Assembly (NCBI RefSeq): GCF_002161055.1
Contig: NZ_NFLT01000001.1
Coordinates: 186,001-250,000, forward strand
Length of the DNA stretch: 64,000 nt
Direction: 5' to 3'
Source: Tyzzerella sp. An114
GTDB taxonomy: Bacteria; Bacillota; Clostridia; Lachnospirales; Anaerotignaceae
Shown: positions 38,192-47,104 of the stretch, piece after piece
Numbering within the stretch: position 1 is the first letter of the stretch
How the letters are laid out: each line of letters opens with the position of its first letter
Notes under the pieces: generated by a model
Seen by the model: only the letters and a program-made list of their open reading frames with translations
Database searches by the model: none
What the model was told of the DNA's origin: nothing
Program-made: the position numbers and the translations under genes

Positions 38192-39655
38192 TCAAAACTC
38201 TCCTTTCAGCACATTTAATTTTTCTATGTATGGGTCTTCTGTTCCTGTCATAGAACAACCCATATCTTTTGCACATTTTATGTATTCAAGTATCTCCTCC
38301 GTTATACGCTCTCCCGGTGCAAGAATAGGAATTCCCGGAGGATAACACATAACAAATTCACTACAAACTCTGCCTTTTGTCTCATCAATAGGAAGGGACT
38401 CTTTTTCAGCATAAAAAGCTGTATTTGGTGACATTGCAACGACAGGAGAAATATATTCAGGCACAATAAAATCCATTTTTTCTTTTGAGTGAACTCGTCT
38501 TATTTCAGACATAGCACTTACAAGTCTTTCAATCTCTCTTTCTCTATCTCCTATTGAAATATAAGCAAGTATATTTCCCAAATCACCAAACTCAATCTGT
38601 ATATCATACTCATCTCTTAAAAGGTCATAAACTTCTATACCTGCAAGACCTGTATCAAGGGTAAATACAGAAAGTTTTGTTCTATCAAAATCATATATAC
38701 TGTCCCCGTTTATAAGCTCGTCAGAATAGGCATAAAATCCACCTATTTTGTTTATCTCTTTTCTTGCATACTCTGCAATTTCCATAACTTTCTTAAAATT
38801 TTCTTTTCCTCTCAAAGCAAGGTTTCTTCTTGATATATCAAGGCTCGAAAGTAAAAGATAAGAACCGCTTGTAGTCTGTGTAAGATTTATAATCTGTCTT
38901 ATATATCCTTCTGAAACTGTATTTTTTGCAAGTAAAAGGGAGCTTTGAGTTAAACTTCCTCCTGATTTATGCATTGATACAGCCGCCATATCTGCACCGG
39001 CTGCCATAGCTGAAACAGGTAAATTTTCACCAAAATATAAATGTGTTCCATGGGCCTCATCTGCAATACACAACATATTATTTTTATGGGCTATATCAAC
39101 AATAGCTTTTAAATTTGAGCATATACCGTAATATGTAGGATTGTTTACAAGAACAGCTTTTGCGTCTGGATTTTCTTTTATGGCTCTTTCAACCTCAGAC
39201 ACTTTCATTCCAAGAGGAATACCAAGTCTCTTGTCACACTCGGGATTTACATACACAGGTATAGCCCCACAGAGAACCAAAGCACCTATAACACTTCTGT
39301 GAACATTTCTTGGAAGTATTATTTTTTCTCCTTTTTTAACTGATGAAAGTACCATGCTCTGTACTGCTGATGTTGTTCCACCAACCATAAGAAATGCATA
39401 ATCTGCCCCAAAGGCTTCTGCTGCAAGTATTTCTGCATCACGTATTACAGAAACAGGGTGACAGAGATTATCAAGGCATTTCATAGAGTTTACATCTATA
39501 CCGACACATTTTTCACCTAAAAGCTCCACAAGTTCAGGGTTTCCCCTTCCTCTTTTATGCCCCGGAACATCAAAGGGAACTATTCTTTTTCTTCTAAAAT
39601 TTTGGAGGGCCTCATAAATAGGAGCTCTCTCCTGTGACAGCTTATTCACAGCCAT
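38192..39655 (-). CDS. speA: Arginine/ornithine/lysine decarboxylase (fold I); probable arginine decarboxylase
   Basis: 487 residues. It is a short Orn/Lys/Arg decarboxylase of the aminotransferase-like fold, with VPGHKRGRGNPEL near residue 30, DEAHGTHLYFG and the PLP lysine in VSMHKSGGSLTQSS. Presence of speB and absence of another arginine enzyme suggest it makes agmatine from arginine. AGGGGGG directly abuts the ATG at 39655, so the GTG two codons later (39649) may be the real start. It lies 16 nt after speD. Confidence 0.9.
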   Translation of the reverse strand: MAVNKLSQERAPIYEALQNFRRKRIVPFDVPGHKRGRGNPELVELLGEKCVGIDVNSMKCLDNLCHPVSVIRDAEILAAEAFGADYAFLMVGGTTSAVQSMVLSSVKKGEKIILPRNVHRSVIGALVLCGAIPVYVNPECDKRLGIPLGMKVSEVERAIKENPDAKAVLVNNPTYYGICSNLKAIVDIAHKNNMLCIADEAHGTHLYFGENLPVSAMAAGADMAAVSMHKSGGSLTQSSLLLAKNTVSEGYIRQIINLTQTTSGSYLLLSSLDISRRNLALRGKENFKKVMEIAEYARKEINKIGGFYAYSDELINGDSIYDFDRTKLSVFTLDTGLAGIEVYDLLRDEYDIQIEFGDLGNILAYISIGDREREIERLVSAMSEIRRVHSKEKMDFIVPEYISPVVAMSPNTAFYAEKESLPIDETKGRVCSEFVMCYPPGIPILAPGERITEEILEYIKCAKDMGCSMTGTEDPYIEKLNVLKGEF

Positions 39656-39671
39656 CCCCCCTTTTTAACAA

Positions 39672-40430
39672 TCAAAATATATTTTTACCGTTAAAAATTT
39701 CTATCATTTCTTGACGCAGACTGTTCATAATAGAAAGCCTTCTTCTTGGTGGCAACTCATAAACATCTGTGTTAAAAAGATAGTTTTGTAAATCTATTTC
39801 TTTAATAAGCATTTTTGTATGGAACAGATTTGCAGTATACACATTAATATCAACCGAATCATATTTATCTAAAGTTTCATCAGCTATATAATCCTGTATA
39901 GAAGTTATTTTATGGTCTGTAAAAAGTTTTTTACCGCTTAAATCCCTTGTAAAACCTCTGACTCTGTAATCCATTGTTATAATATCAGAGTCAAAAGAAC
40001 CAATTAAAAAATCAAGAGTTGAAAGGGGTGTAATTTGACCACAAGTTGCAATATCAATATCAACCCTAAATGTAGCTATACAAGTGTCTGGGTGATATTC
40101 AGGATATGTATGTACTGTTATATGACTTTTATCAAGATGTCCAAGTTGAACCTCACCACTAGGAACCATTGAATTTTCAGCAATAAGTATTGTAACAGAA
40201 GCCCCTTGAGGTTCATAATCCTGTCTTGAAACATTTAAAACTCTTGCTCCTATCATATCAGCAAGACTTGTCAAAATTTTTGTGAGACGCTCAGAGTTAT
40301 ACTGTTCATCAATATATGCAATATAATCTTTCTGTTCTCTAGGTGTTTTTGCATAACATACATCATAAATATTAAAGCTAAGAGCCTTTGTAAGGTTATT
40401 AAATCCATATAATTTTAATTTCTGCTCCAT
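39672..40430 (-). CDS. speD: S-adenosylmethionine decarboxylase proenzyme (E. coli type)
   Basis: 252 residues from ATG 40430 with AAAGGAAG 9 nt upstream; the in-frame TTG at 40463 lies next to the terminator U-tract and is unlikely. It supplies decarboxylated SAM for SpeE. The self-cleavage site is LDKSHITVHTYPE, where Ser102 becomes the pyruvoyl group, and DIATCGQITPL and DYRVRGFTRD match the longer, E. coli-type class. It is the first gene of a six-gene operon (speD-speA-speE-speB-CASDH-nspC) and stands only 31 nt behind an intrinsic terminator, which suggests control by attenuation. Confidence 0.96.
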   Translation of the reverse strand: MEQKLKLYGFNNLTKALSFNIYDVCYAKTPREQKDYIAYIDEQYNSERLTKILTSLADMIGARVLNVSRQDYEPQGASVTILIAENSMVPSGEVQLGHLDKSHITVHTYPEYHPDTCIATFRVDIDIATCGQITPLSTLDFLIGSFDSDIITMDYRVRGFTRDLSGKKLFTDHKITSIQDYIADETLDKYDSVDINVYTANLFHTKMLIKEIDLQNYLFNTDVYELPPRRRLSIMNSLRQEMIEIFNGKNIF

Positions 40431-40461
40431 AGATATATCTTCCTTTTCTTTATTTGTGCAC

Positions 40462-40500
40462 AAAAAAACGCAGACAATGTAAATACATACAATGCCTGCG
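40462..40500 (-). terminator. Intrinsic terminator immediately upstream of speD
   Basis: On the minus strand CGCAGGCA (40500-40493) pairs with TGTCTGCG (40476-40469), with four more pairs inside, then TTTTTTT (40468-40462). It ends 31 nt before the speD start codon, leaving no room for a promoter, so the operon must be reached by read-through or regulated antitermination. Confidence 0.9.
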
Positions 40501-40507
40501 TTGGAAA

Positions 40508-40571
40508 ATCTGCTTTATTTTAAATATCCAGACAAAATTATTCTGAATATTATGATTTTAGATATGCAGAT
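40508..40571 (-). promoter_or_regulatory. AT-rich hairpin between structured RNA and terminator
   Basis: ATCTGC (40571-40566) pairs with GCAGAT (40513-40508), with ATATC/GATAT inside. It lies between the structured RNA and the terminator and could be part of an expression platform. Pairing seen; role inferred. Confidence 0.35.
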
Positions 40572-40592
40572 AAAGTTTTCAGAGTCTATATA

Positions 40593-40797
40593 GCAAATAT
40601 CTTACTTTTACTACTCTTATTGACCGTTTCACAAGTTTTGTGTCGTATTCACACCGGTTATAAAGGAACCAACTTATAAAATTTGAGCTTCTAACTCAAT
40701 CAATAAGGCAACGAAAGTTACCAAGTTTAATCGGCTTTCGACCAGGCTGTCCGTATGGCCATAGCTCTTTTTACAAAGAGCGGTCGACAATATTTGC
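40593..40797 (-). ncRNA. Structured RNA upstream of polyamine operon, raiA-like
   Basis: About 205 nt enclosed by an 8-bp stem, GCAAATAT (40797-40790) with ATATTTGC (40600-40593). Inside on the minus strand I can pair TCGACC with GGTCGA, GCTCTTT with AAAGAGC, GGTAAC with GTTGCC, TTATTGA with TCAATAA, TTGAG with CTCAA, and ACCG with CGGT around a GTGTGAATACGACAC hairpin. Length, the multi-stem layout and the GTGTGAATACGACAC and CCATACGGACAGCCTGGTCG stretches fit my recollection of the clostridial raiA RNA motif; that name needs a covariance search. It has its own promoter at 40835-40863. Confidence 0.6.
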
Positions 40798-40834
40798 ACA
40801 AAGACTTCTAAAAATTCATCTTCATACGCAAAGA

Positions 40835-40863
40835 ATAATATCATAACTGGAATAATAAGTCAA
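40835..40863 (-). promoter_or_regulatory. Promoter of the structured RNA / polyamine operon
   Basis: TTGACT (40863-40858), 17-nt spacer, TATTAT (40840-40835). Transcription would begin near 40828, about 30 nt before the structured RNA and about 400 nt before speD. This is the only clear promoter between the PHP gene and speD. Confidence 0.8.
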
Positions 40864-40933
40864 CAATATTTTTATATATAAAATTTTTTGTTAAATATTA
40901 TCGAAAAATATTTAGTATTGTTAAACAAAATAT

Positions 40934-41785
40934 TTACAATATACTAAATTTTATATTTTCAATATATTCATAAGGTATTTTTAAATTGCCCATACCTGTT
41001 CCAATTTTTATATCTGGTTTATTGCCACCGTGAAAGTCACTTCCTCCACTTATCATAATATTAAACTTATTAGCAATCTTTTTAATATTTTTTTCCTGTT
41101 CATCTGAGTATGTGGAGTATTCTCCCTCAATACCTTTAAGACCATACTCTATAAGCTCTGATACAAGTTTTTCAATCTGTTTATAACTCATTTTATAAAG
41201 TGTAGGGTGAGCCAAAAAAGCAACTCCTCCTGCATTATTTATAGTTTCTATACACATTTTAGGAGTTATAAACTCACGTCTAACATATCCCGGTTTTCCT
41301 GGTGAAATAAAATATTTAAAGGCTTCATTTTTAGATTTAACATATCCCTTTTTTTCAAGAACAGCAGCAAAATGAGCTCTTGTTATTATATTTCCTCCGG
41401 CTTCATTTATAATGTCATCAATAGTAATATTCATACCTATTTTTCTTAAATTTTCTACCATAAGAATATTTCTTTTATCTCTTGCCTCTTTTATTGATTT
41501 TAAAGTTTCATTTAATTTATGATTTTTATAGTCAATAAAAAATCCAAGTATGTGTATTTCAGTTTCTCCCTCATAGGCTGCTGCAAACTCTATTCCAGGT
41601 ATAACCTCAATACCAACTTTCTCTCCCTCTTTCAAAGCTTCCTCTATACCTTCAACAGTGTCATGGTCTGTAACTGCCACAGCTTTAAGTCCTGTTTCTT
41701 TTGCAAGGTTTATAAGCTCTGTTGGTGTAAGTGTTCCGTCAGAAGCTGTTGTGTGAGTATGCATATCAATAAAATAATTGTTCAT
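40934..41785 (-). CDS. PHP-domain phosphoesterase (RNase AM/YciV type)
   Basis: 283 residues. Metal-binding PHP motifs: DMHTHTTASDGTLTP (motif I), VTDHDT (motif II), IPGIEFAA (motif III), FLAHP and SGGSDFHG. Family members such as E. coli YciV (RNase AM) release nucleotides from 5' ends of RNA or dephosphorylate pAp; which activity applies is unknown. It starts 4 nt after the addB stop, hence co-transcribed with addB. No terminator is obvious after it. Confidence 0.9.
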   Translation of the reverse strand: MNNYFIDMHTHTTASDGTLTPTELINLAKETGLKAVAVTDHDTVEGIEEALKEGEKVGIEVIPGIEFAAAYEGETEIHILGFFIDYKNHKLNETLKSIKEARDKRNILMVENLRKIGMNITIDDIINEAGGNIITRAHFAAVLEKKGYVKSKNEAFKYFISPGKPGYVRREFITPKMCIETINNAGGVAFLAHPTLYKMSYKQIEKLVSELIEYGLKGIEGEYSTYSDEQEKNIKKIANKFNIMISGGSDFHGGNKPDIKIGTGMGNLKIPYEYIENIKFSIL

Positions 41786-41789
41786 ATAA

Positions 41790-44700
41790 TCACTCTTTTC
41801 TATTATCAGTAATTACAGTTTCTTTTCTTATCTCCTTCCATATGTCCTCATCTTTAATTTCTTTCAATTTATTATAATTATTTTCAGGCATATTTATGTC
41901 AAATCGACATATGGAATGATAACTGCAATATCTGCAAGGTGTCATGTCTTTACTCTTATATGGTTTTATATCTATATTTCCAGAAAGTATATTTTCACCT
42001 ATACTCTTTGCTTTTTCTCCTGTAAATTCCATTAAACTTAAATAATCATCTTCAGAGGCAACAGATGTACCTGTCTTTTTCAATTTACCTTTTGACCCAT
42101 AGGAAACAGGTACAATGTCAGATGTTCCCCCATTTTTAAGGTCTTCATCAAGCCCTTCAAATACAGCTTCATTATTAAGCACAAGTCCTGACATTTTAAG
42201 TTCCTGTAAAAGTTTCTTTTCAATTTCTTCTCCTGTCATTTCTGAAACAGATTTTATTACAGGGTCTTGTATTTTGAAATAGAAAACTCCTCCTGGAAGA
42301 AGATTTTCAGAGTCTCCCATATTTTTAATTAAAGCGTCAATATATATCATAAGCTGTAACTGCAAACCGTAATATATATCTTGAAGATTAAAGGCTTTTG
42401 TTCCTGATTTATAATCTATTATTTTTACATATTTTTTACCATCTGCGTCAAGAACGTCAACTCTATCAATTTTACCGTTCATAATCATTTTTTCACCGTT
42501 TGAAAGTTCTATAACGATAGGTGGTAAAGCACCATTTATGCCAAACTCCATTTCATAGCCATAAGGTTTAAAACTTCCCTTTTTAACGTGTTCTGTAAGT
42601 GTTGTTGCGGCTCTTTTTGATATTCTCTCAAGACGTTTTACAAGATATCTATGGGAAGCTGTACTTAAAAGAATTTCATTTCCCAATTTTGGAACATTCT
42701 CAGATACAGCACTCTCAATAAGTTTATTTGTATCCTCTTTACTTATATCATTCCAATTTATATTATTTTCTGCCATTTTAACTTCAAAACTTTCAAGTAT
42801 ACTGTGGAAAAGGAAACCAAGGTCAGGAGTTCCCAGTTCATATAACTTTCTTTCTTTTGCTGAAAGAACATACTCAACAAAATAGGAATATGGACAACTT
42901 ACATATCTTTCAAGCCTTGAAATACTTGAATAAAGTTTGCCATTATATATTCTCTTTACAGTGTCTTTACTGAGTTTTTCAGATATATTTTTATCGTATA
43001 TTGAATTTACAACAGTATCAACAGAGTTTTTCCAGTCCTCTTTCTCGTTATAGAAAGATAATATATCTTTCCAAACATCAAAACCTTCACCCTCCAAAAT
43101 CATTCTTAAATTTTCTCCCAATCTATGGAATACAGGTACAGGAGAAACTATATTATCAATACTGTTTTTGTCATATTCCAAAACTTCAATATCATTAAAA
43201 AGATTTTTAATTCTTGTTATAAGTGGAGAAGGTCTCAAAGATTTTCCGTCAATATCACTTTTTCTATAACTCATATAAAGGTAATGGGAAGGCTTTGTTA
43301 TACTGGTGTATATAAGAAATTGTTCCTCAAAAGCCATTCTTTTTCCATCTGGTGCTAATTCAACACCTTTTTTATCTATAATCTCTCTTTCACTATCTGT
43401 AAATATTCCACTAGCTTCTCCCGGTGAAGGAAGTATTCCCTCATTAACTCCCAAAACAAAAACAGCTTTCACATTTGGAAGTCTTGTTCTCTCAATATCT
43501 CCCACAATAACACTATCTGCCGTAGGAGGAACAATGGCAAATCTACCTTCTCCAAAACCTGCATCAAGTATTTTTGAAAATTCTAAAACTGTCATTCTCT
43601 CATCGCCCAAGAATGTATTCATTTTTTCAAAAATATCATTCATTATTTTCCATACCTGTTTGTATTCCTCAGCTTTTCCTATATCATAATTACTCTTTAA
43701 AGTATTTACTCTGTCAGCTAATATTGAAGATATGTTCATATTATTAAGTGTATTGTATATACTCTCTATAAACTTTCTTATTGTATATTTTTTATCTCTT
43801 TTTATATTTTCATAAAAAGGTTTTAAATATTTTAAAACATCAGACTTTATTCTATTTATATTGTCTTTTTCTTCGCTTTCTTCATCTTTCTTAAATCCAT
43901 ATTCCCACAAATCATTATGCCATCTATAACCCTTTATTCCATAGGCAAGGACATAGTTTTCTAAAAGGTCTATATCTTCTCTTTCAATAGGAACAAGACC
44001 TGTTTTTAAATATCTGAACATACTTTCATAAGAAAATTCTTTATTTACAATATCAATTATACTTCTCACAAGTTCAACAACAGGCTGTGAAATTATATCA
44101 TCTTTACTGTCAATGAAAACAGGTATATTATACTCTGAAAATATACTTTTTATATTGCTCTCATAGTCATTGACATTACGCATTAAAACTGCAATTTCTC
44201 TAAATCTAATATTTTCATCTCTAGCCATTTTTAATATATTTACAGCACAATTTTCAATCTCATCATATTTACTGTTGGCAGAGAATATTTTTACACCATT
44301 ACAATTATCAGACACAACAGGAGGATAATAATTAAAATATCTCTCAATATGTTTTACACCTTCATTTACAGCTCTTTTCTGTTCATAGAATATAACAGGG
44401 TCATTTATTTTAACCCCTCTTTCCTGTGCCTCTGTCATAAGTTTTTTTGCAGTCTGTGCCGGCTCAAAAAACAATCTTGCAACAGATGGATTTTTATCAT
44501 AATAAGTATACTTATCCATAGGAAGAACAACATTTACTTCCAAAGCACTCTCCATAAGTTCCCCTATTACTTTATTTTCCTGTGGTGTAAAACCATAAAA
44601 TCCGTCAATATATATATAACTGTTTTTAACTATTTTTGAATTTTTTAAATCCCTTGCAAGAATATCAAGTTTTTCATCAGATGAAATATATTTCTCTTTT

Positions 44701-45203
44701 ACATATTCATCATAACCTTTCATTATTGTTAAAAGGTCTTTTATTTTCATTTTTATTACAGAGCTTTCATCTACATTTTCATAAAGTTTTAAAAGTTTTT
44801 CATTTGTAACATCATAGTTATAAAGCTCTCTGACAGTCATTGAAAGCTGTTCCATAAATCCTTTTTTGTCAATAGAATTTTTATAATAAACAAGCTCATT
44901 TTCTTTATCAAAAATAACTTTTCTAAGTACCATTGATTTTCCCGACTCGTCAAGAGTTTCTTTTACACTTCCACCCTTTTCAATTGCCACATTATGAGAA
45001 AGTCTGCCAAAGGTCAAAACTTTTGCAGATAACATTCCAAAACCCTTTGTTTTTTCGGAAAGTTCTTTTTCTCCCTGCAAAGAAAACTGTTCAGGAACAA
45101 TATATATTACATTAAGTCCTTTATCCTGTTTTTTTGAAATTTCATTTAAACAAAAATCTGTTTTTCCTGTTCCAGAACGTCCTATTATAAATCTTAGGCT
45201 CAT
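41790..45203 (-). CDS. addB: ATP-dependent helicase/deoxyribonuclease subunit B
   Basis: 1137 residues, the usual length. Walker A at the start (IIGRSGTGKTDF), inactive-helicase UvrD-like core, and a C-terminal RecB-type nuclease domain (GKIDRVDVLDADGKKYVKIIDYKSG) with the four Fe-S cysteines: one in YVSCPYSYFVEYV and three in TPCRYCSYHSICRFD. With AddA it processes double-strand breaks for RecA loading. In most Firmicutes addA follows directly; here a PHP gene follows instead and addA is not in the window. Confidence 0.96.
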   Translation of the reverse strand: MSLRFIIGRSGTGKTDFCLNEISKKQDKGLNVIYIVPEQFSLQGEKELSEKTKGFGMLSAKVLTFGRLSHNVAIEKGGSVKETLDESGKSMVLRKVIFDKENELVYYKNSIDKKGFMEQLSMTVRELYNYDVTNEKLLKLYENVDESSVIKMKIKDLLTIMKGYDEYVKEKYISSDEKLDILARDLKNSKIVKNSYIYIDGFYGFTPQENKVIGELMESALEVNVVLPMDKYTYYDKNPSVARLFFEPAQTAKKLMTEAQERGVKINDPVIFYEQKRAVNEGVKHIERYFNYYPPVVSDNCNGVKIFSANSKYDEIENCAVNILKMARDENIRFREIAVLMRNVNDYESNIKSIFSEYNIPVFIDSKDDIISQPVVELVRSIIDIVNKEFSYESMFRYLKTGLVPIEREDIDLLENYVLAYGIKGYRWHNDLWEYGFKKDEESEEKDNINRIKSDVLKYLKPFYENIKRDKKYTIRKFIESIYNTLNNMNISSILADRVNTLKSNYDIGKAEEYKQVWKIMNDIFEKMNTFLGDERMTVLEFSKILDAGFGEGRFAIVPPTADSVIVGDIERTRLPNVKAVFVLGVNEGILPSPGEASGIFTDSEREIIDKKGVELAPDGKRMAFEEQFLIYTSITKPSHYLYMSYRKSDIDGKSLRPSPLITRIKNLFNDIEVLEYDKNSIDNIVSPVPVFHRLGENLRMILEGEGFDVWKDILSFYNEKEDWKNSVDTVVNSIYDKNISEKLSKDTVKRIYNGKLYSSISRLERYVSCPYSYFVEYVLSAKERKLYELGTPDLGFLFHSILESFEVKMAENNINWNDISKEDTNKLIESAVSENVPKLGNEILLSTASHRYLVKRLERISKRAATTLTEHVKKGSFKPYGYEMEFGINGALPPIVIELSNGEKMIMNGKIDRVDVLDADGKKYVKIIDYKSGTKAFNLQDIYYGLQLQLMIYIDALIKNMGDSENLLPGGVFYFKIQDPVIKSVSEMTGEEIEKKLLQELKMSGLVLNNEAVFEGLDEDLKNGGTSDIVPVSYGSKGKLKKTGTSVASEDDYLSLMEFTGEKAKSIGENILSGNIDIKPYKSKDMTPCRYCSYHSICRFDINMPENNYNKLKEIKDEDIWKEIRKETVITDNRKE

Positions 45204-45312
45204 AAAATCACCTCAAAAAAATTTTTTACAAATAATATTTATTATAACATTAATCATAAATACAGTCACAGCAAAATAAAATATATTAATCATGTAATTA
45301 AGGAGGCTGTGT

Positions 45313-45732
45313 ATGGGAAAGACGAGATTTATGGTAATAAAATTTAAAGAGCTTGTAAAAACAGCAATATTTGCCATACTGGGAACAATACTTATAATAG
45401 CAATAATATATTTTCTTATACCCCACAACAGTGATGATAAATCAGTATACGTTCCCGGCGTATATACATCAAAGATAGGCGTAAATGATGATAGTCTTAA
45501 CATTGAACTGACTGTTGATGAAAGCCAAATAAAATCAGTAAAACTTATACATACTTCTGAGACAATACCTGTATTTTATCCTCTTTTTGAAAGTACAGCA
45601 GAATATATAGGAAATGAAGTTGTAAAACTTCAAGATGTCTCAAAGGTTACAGTACCGGAGGAAACTGCCGTTACAGGAAATCTTATAATAGATGCCATAG
45701 AGGAAAGCCTTCAAAAGGCAAAGAACCAATGA
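45313..45732 (+). CDS. Membrane-anchored FMN_bind-like protein, degenerate motif
   Basis: 139 residues, AAGGAGG upstream. One N-terminal membrane helix (about 14-38, AIFAILGTILIIAIIYFLI) leads to an extracytoplasmic domain whose layout resembles FMN-binding domains of RnfG/NqrC type: GVYTSKIGVNDDSLNIELTV, a central segment and an ending AVTGNLIIDAIEESLQKAK. The usual flavin-attachment motif S-G-A-T before that helix is not present (VPEETAVTGN), so covalent flavin binding is doubtful. Monocistronic, divergent from addB. Family assignment is tentative. Confidence 0.55.
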   Translation: MGKTRFMVIKFKELVKTAIFAILGTILIIAIIYFLIPHNSDDKSVYVPGVYTSKIGVNDDSLNIELTVDESQIKSVKLIHTSETIPVFYPLFESTAEYIGNEVVKLQDVSKVTVPEETAVTGNLIIDAIEESLQKAKNQ

Positions 45733-45757
45733 AAACATTTTTTCTCCTCTTTATATT

Positions 45758-45792
45758 ATAAAAAGCCTTTGAAATATCAAAGGCTTTTTTAT
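45758..45792. terminator. Bidirectional terminator
   Basis: AAAAGCCTTTGA (45761-45772) pairs with TCAAAGGCTTTT (45777-45788), followed by TT on plus and preceded by A's. Confidence 0.9.
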
Positions 45793-45808
45793 TATTAATA
45801 GAAACAAA

Positions 45809-46069
45809 TTAAAATTCATTCCAATATTTATCTATTGTATCTTCACCAACTGCTTCTATGTATGAGTCAGCAATTTCAAAAATTTCTTCCTCATCTTTAA
45901 TTCCTATGCAGTATCTTCCCTTAGACTCCATAATCTCTTTTTTGCCCTTTGGAGTTTTCATCCACTGTCTGAATTCTTTTTCCCATTCATCAGCACGACT
46001 TTCCATTCCCTCGAAACAGAGAAGTTCATCTTTTACCTGTAAAATAAGTTCTTCAATTTCAATTCTCAT
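45809..46069 (-). CDS. Hypothetical 86-residue acidic protein
   Basis: 86 residues, charged and soluble, no membrane segment or signal. AAGGAG lies about 11 nt before the ATG, and the start is 14 nt after the ruvB stop, so it is probably the last gene of the ruvAB unit. Sequence features: a helical N-terminal half rich in Glu/Lys and a GRYCIGIKDEEEIFEIADSYIE segment. I do not recognise a family. Confidence 0.7.
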   Translation of the reverse strand: MRIEIEELILQVKDELLCFEGMESRADEWEKEFRQWMKTPKGKKEIMESKGRYCIGIKDEEEIFEIADSYIEAVGEDTIDKYWNEF

Positions 46070-46083
46070 ACCCTAACTACTCC

Positions 46084-47094
46084 TTACTTTTCTAAATATC
46101 CTATTCCAAAATGTTTATAACCTAAATCCGTAACAATTCTTCCTCTTGGTGTTCTCTGAATATATCCCAACTGTATGAGATAAGGCTCATATACATCTTC
46201 TATTGTTTCGGCTTCCTCACCTATCGAAACTGCAAGAGTATCGACACCAACAGGTCCACCAGAAAATTTTTCTATCATAGCCAAAAGCATTTTTCTATCT
46301 ACATTATCAAGTCCCATTTTGTCAACTTCCAAAAGGTCAAGGGCATATTTAGAAACTTCCTCAGTAATTTCGCCGTCATATTTAACCTGTGCAAAATCAC
46401 GAACTCTCTTTAAAAGTCTGTTTGCTATTCTAGGTGTTCCCCTTGAACGTCTTGCAATCTCCTCTGCCCCTTTATCATCTATTGGAATATCAAGAACTGA
46501 TGCAGAACGTTTTATTATTGTTTTAAGCTGTGATATGTCATAAAGCTCGAGACGGTGTATAACCCCAAAACGGTCTCTTAATGGAGCTGTTAAAAGTCCT
46601 ATTCTTGTTGTAGCACCTATTAGAGTAAACTTTGGAAGGTCAAGACGGACACTTCTTGCTCCCGCCCCTTTACCTATAACAATATCAATAGCAAAATCCT
46701 CCATGGCAGGATAAAGTATTTCTTCTATCATTCTATTAAGTCTGTGGATTTCATCTATAAAAAGTATATCGCCTTCTCCAAGGCTATTGAGTATAGCAGC
46801 CATATCCCCCGGTCTTTCTATTGCCGGTCCTGATGTGGTTTTAATATTAACACCCATTTCGTTGGCAATAATATTTGAAAGAGTTGTCTTACCAAGTCCG
46901 GGAGGCCCATATAAAAGAACATGGTCAAGGGCTTCACCTCTACCCTTTGCCGCCTCAATAAAAACTTTCATATTACTTTTTACTTTTTCTTGACCTATGT
47001 ATGATTCAAGATTATTAGGACGGAGTTTAGGTTCATTTTCCAAGTCCTCATCTCTAAACCCAGCAGTAATAATTCTGTCTTCTATTGTTATCAC
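46084..47094 (-). CDS. ruvB: Holliday junction branch migration helicase RuvB
   Basis: 336 residues, standard length. The AAA+ motor has Walker [11 protein letters not shown], Walker [11 protein letters not shown] and sensor 1 GATTRIGLL; the C-terminal winged helix ends [16 protein letters not shown]. It drives branch migration with RuvA. The start is read as GTG 47094, 10 nt after ruvA; AGGTGAT overlaps this codon, so initiation a few codons later on a rare codon cannot be excluded. Confidence 0.98.
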   Translation of the reverse strand: MITIEDRIITAGFRDEDLENEPKLRPNNLESYIGQEKVKSNMKVFIEAAKGRGEALDHVLLYGPPGLGKTTLSNIIANEMGVNIKTTSGPAIERPGDMAAILNSLGEGDILFIDEIHRLNRMIEEILYPAMEDFAIDIVIGKGAGARSVRLDLPKFTLIGATTRIGLLTAPLRDRFGVIHRLELYDISQLKTIIKRSASVLDIPIDDKGAEEIARRSRGTPRIANRLLKRVRDFAQVKYDGEITEEVSKYALDLLEVDKMGLDNVDRKMLLAMIEKFSGGPVGVDTLAVSIGEEAETIEDVYEPYLIQLGYIQRTPRGRIVTDLGYKHFGIGYLEK

Positions 47095-47104
47095 CTGTTT
47101 CTAA

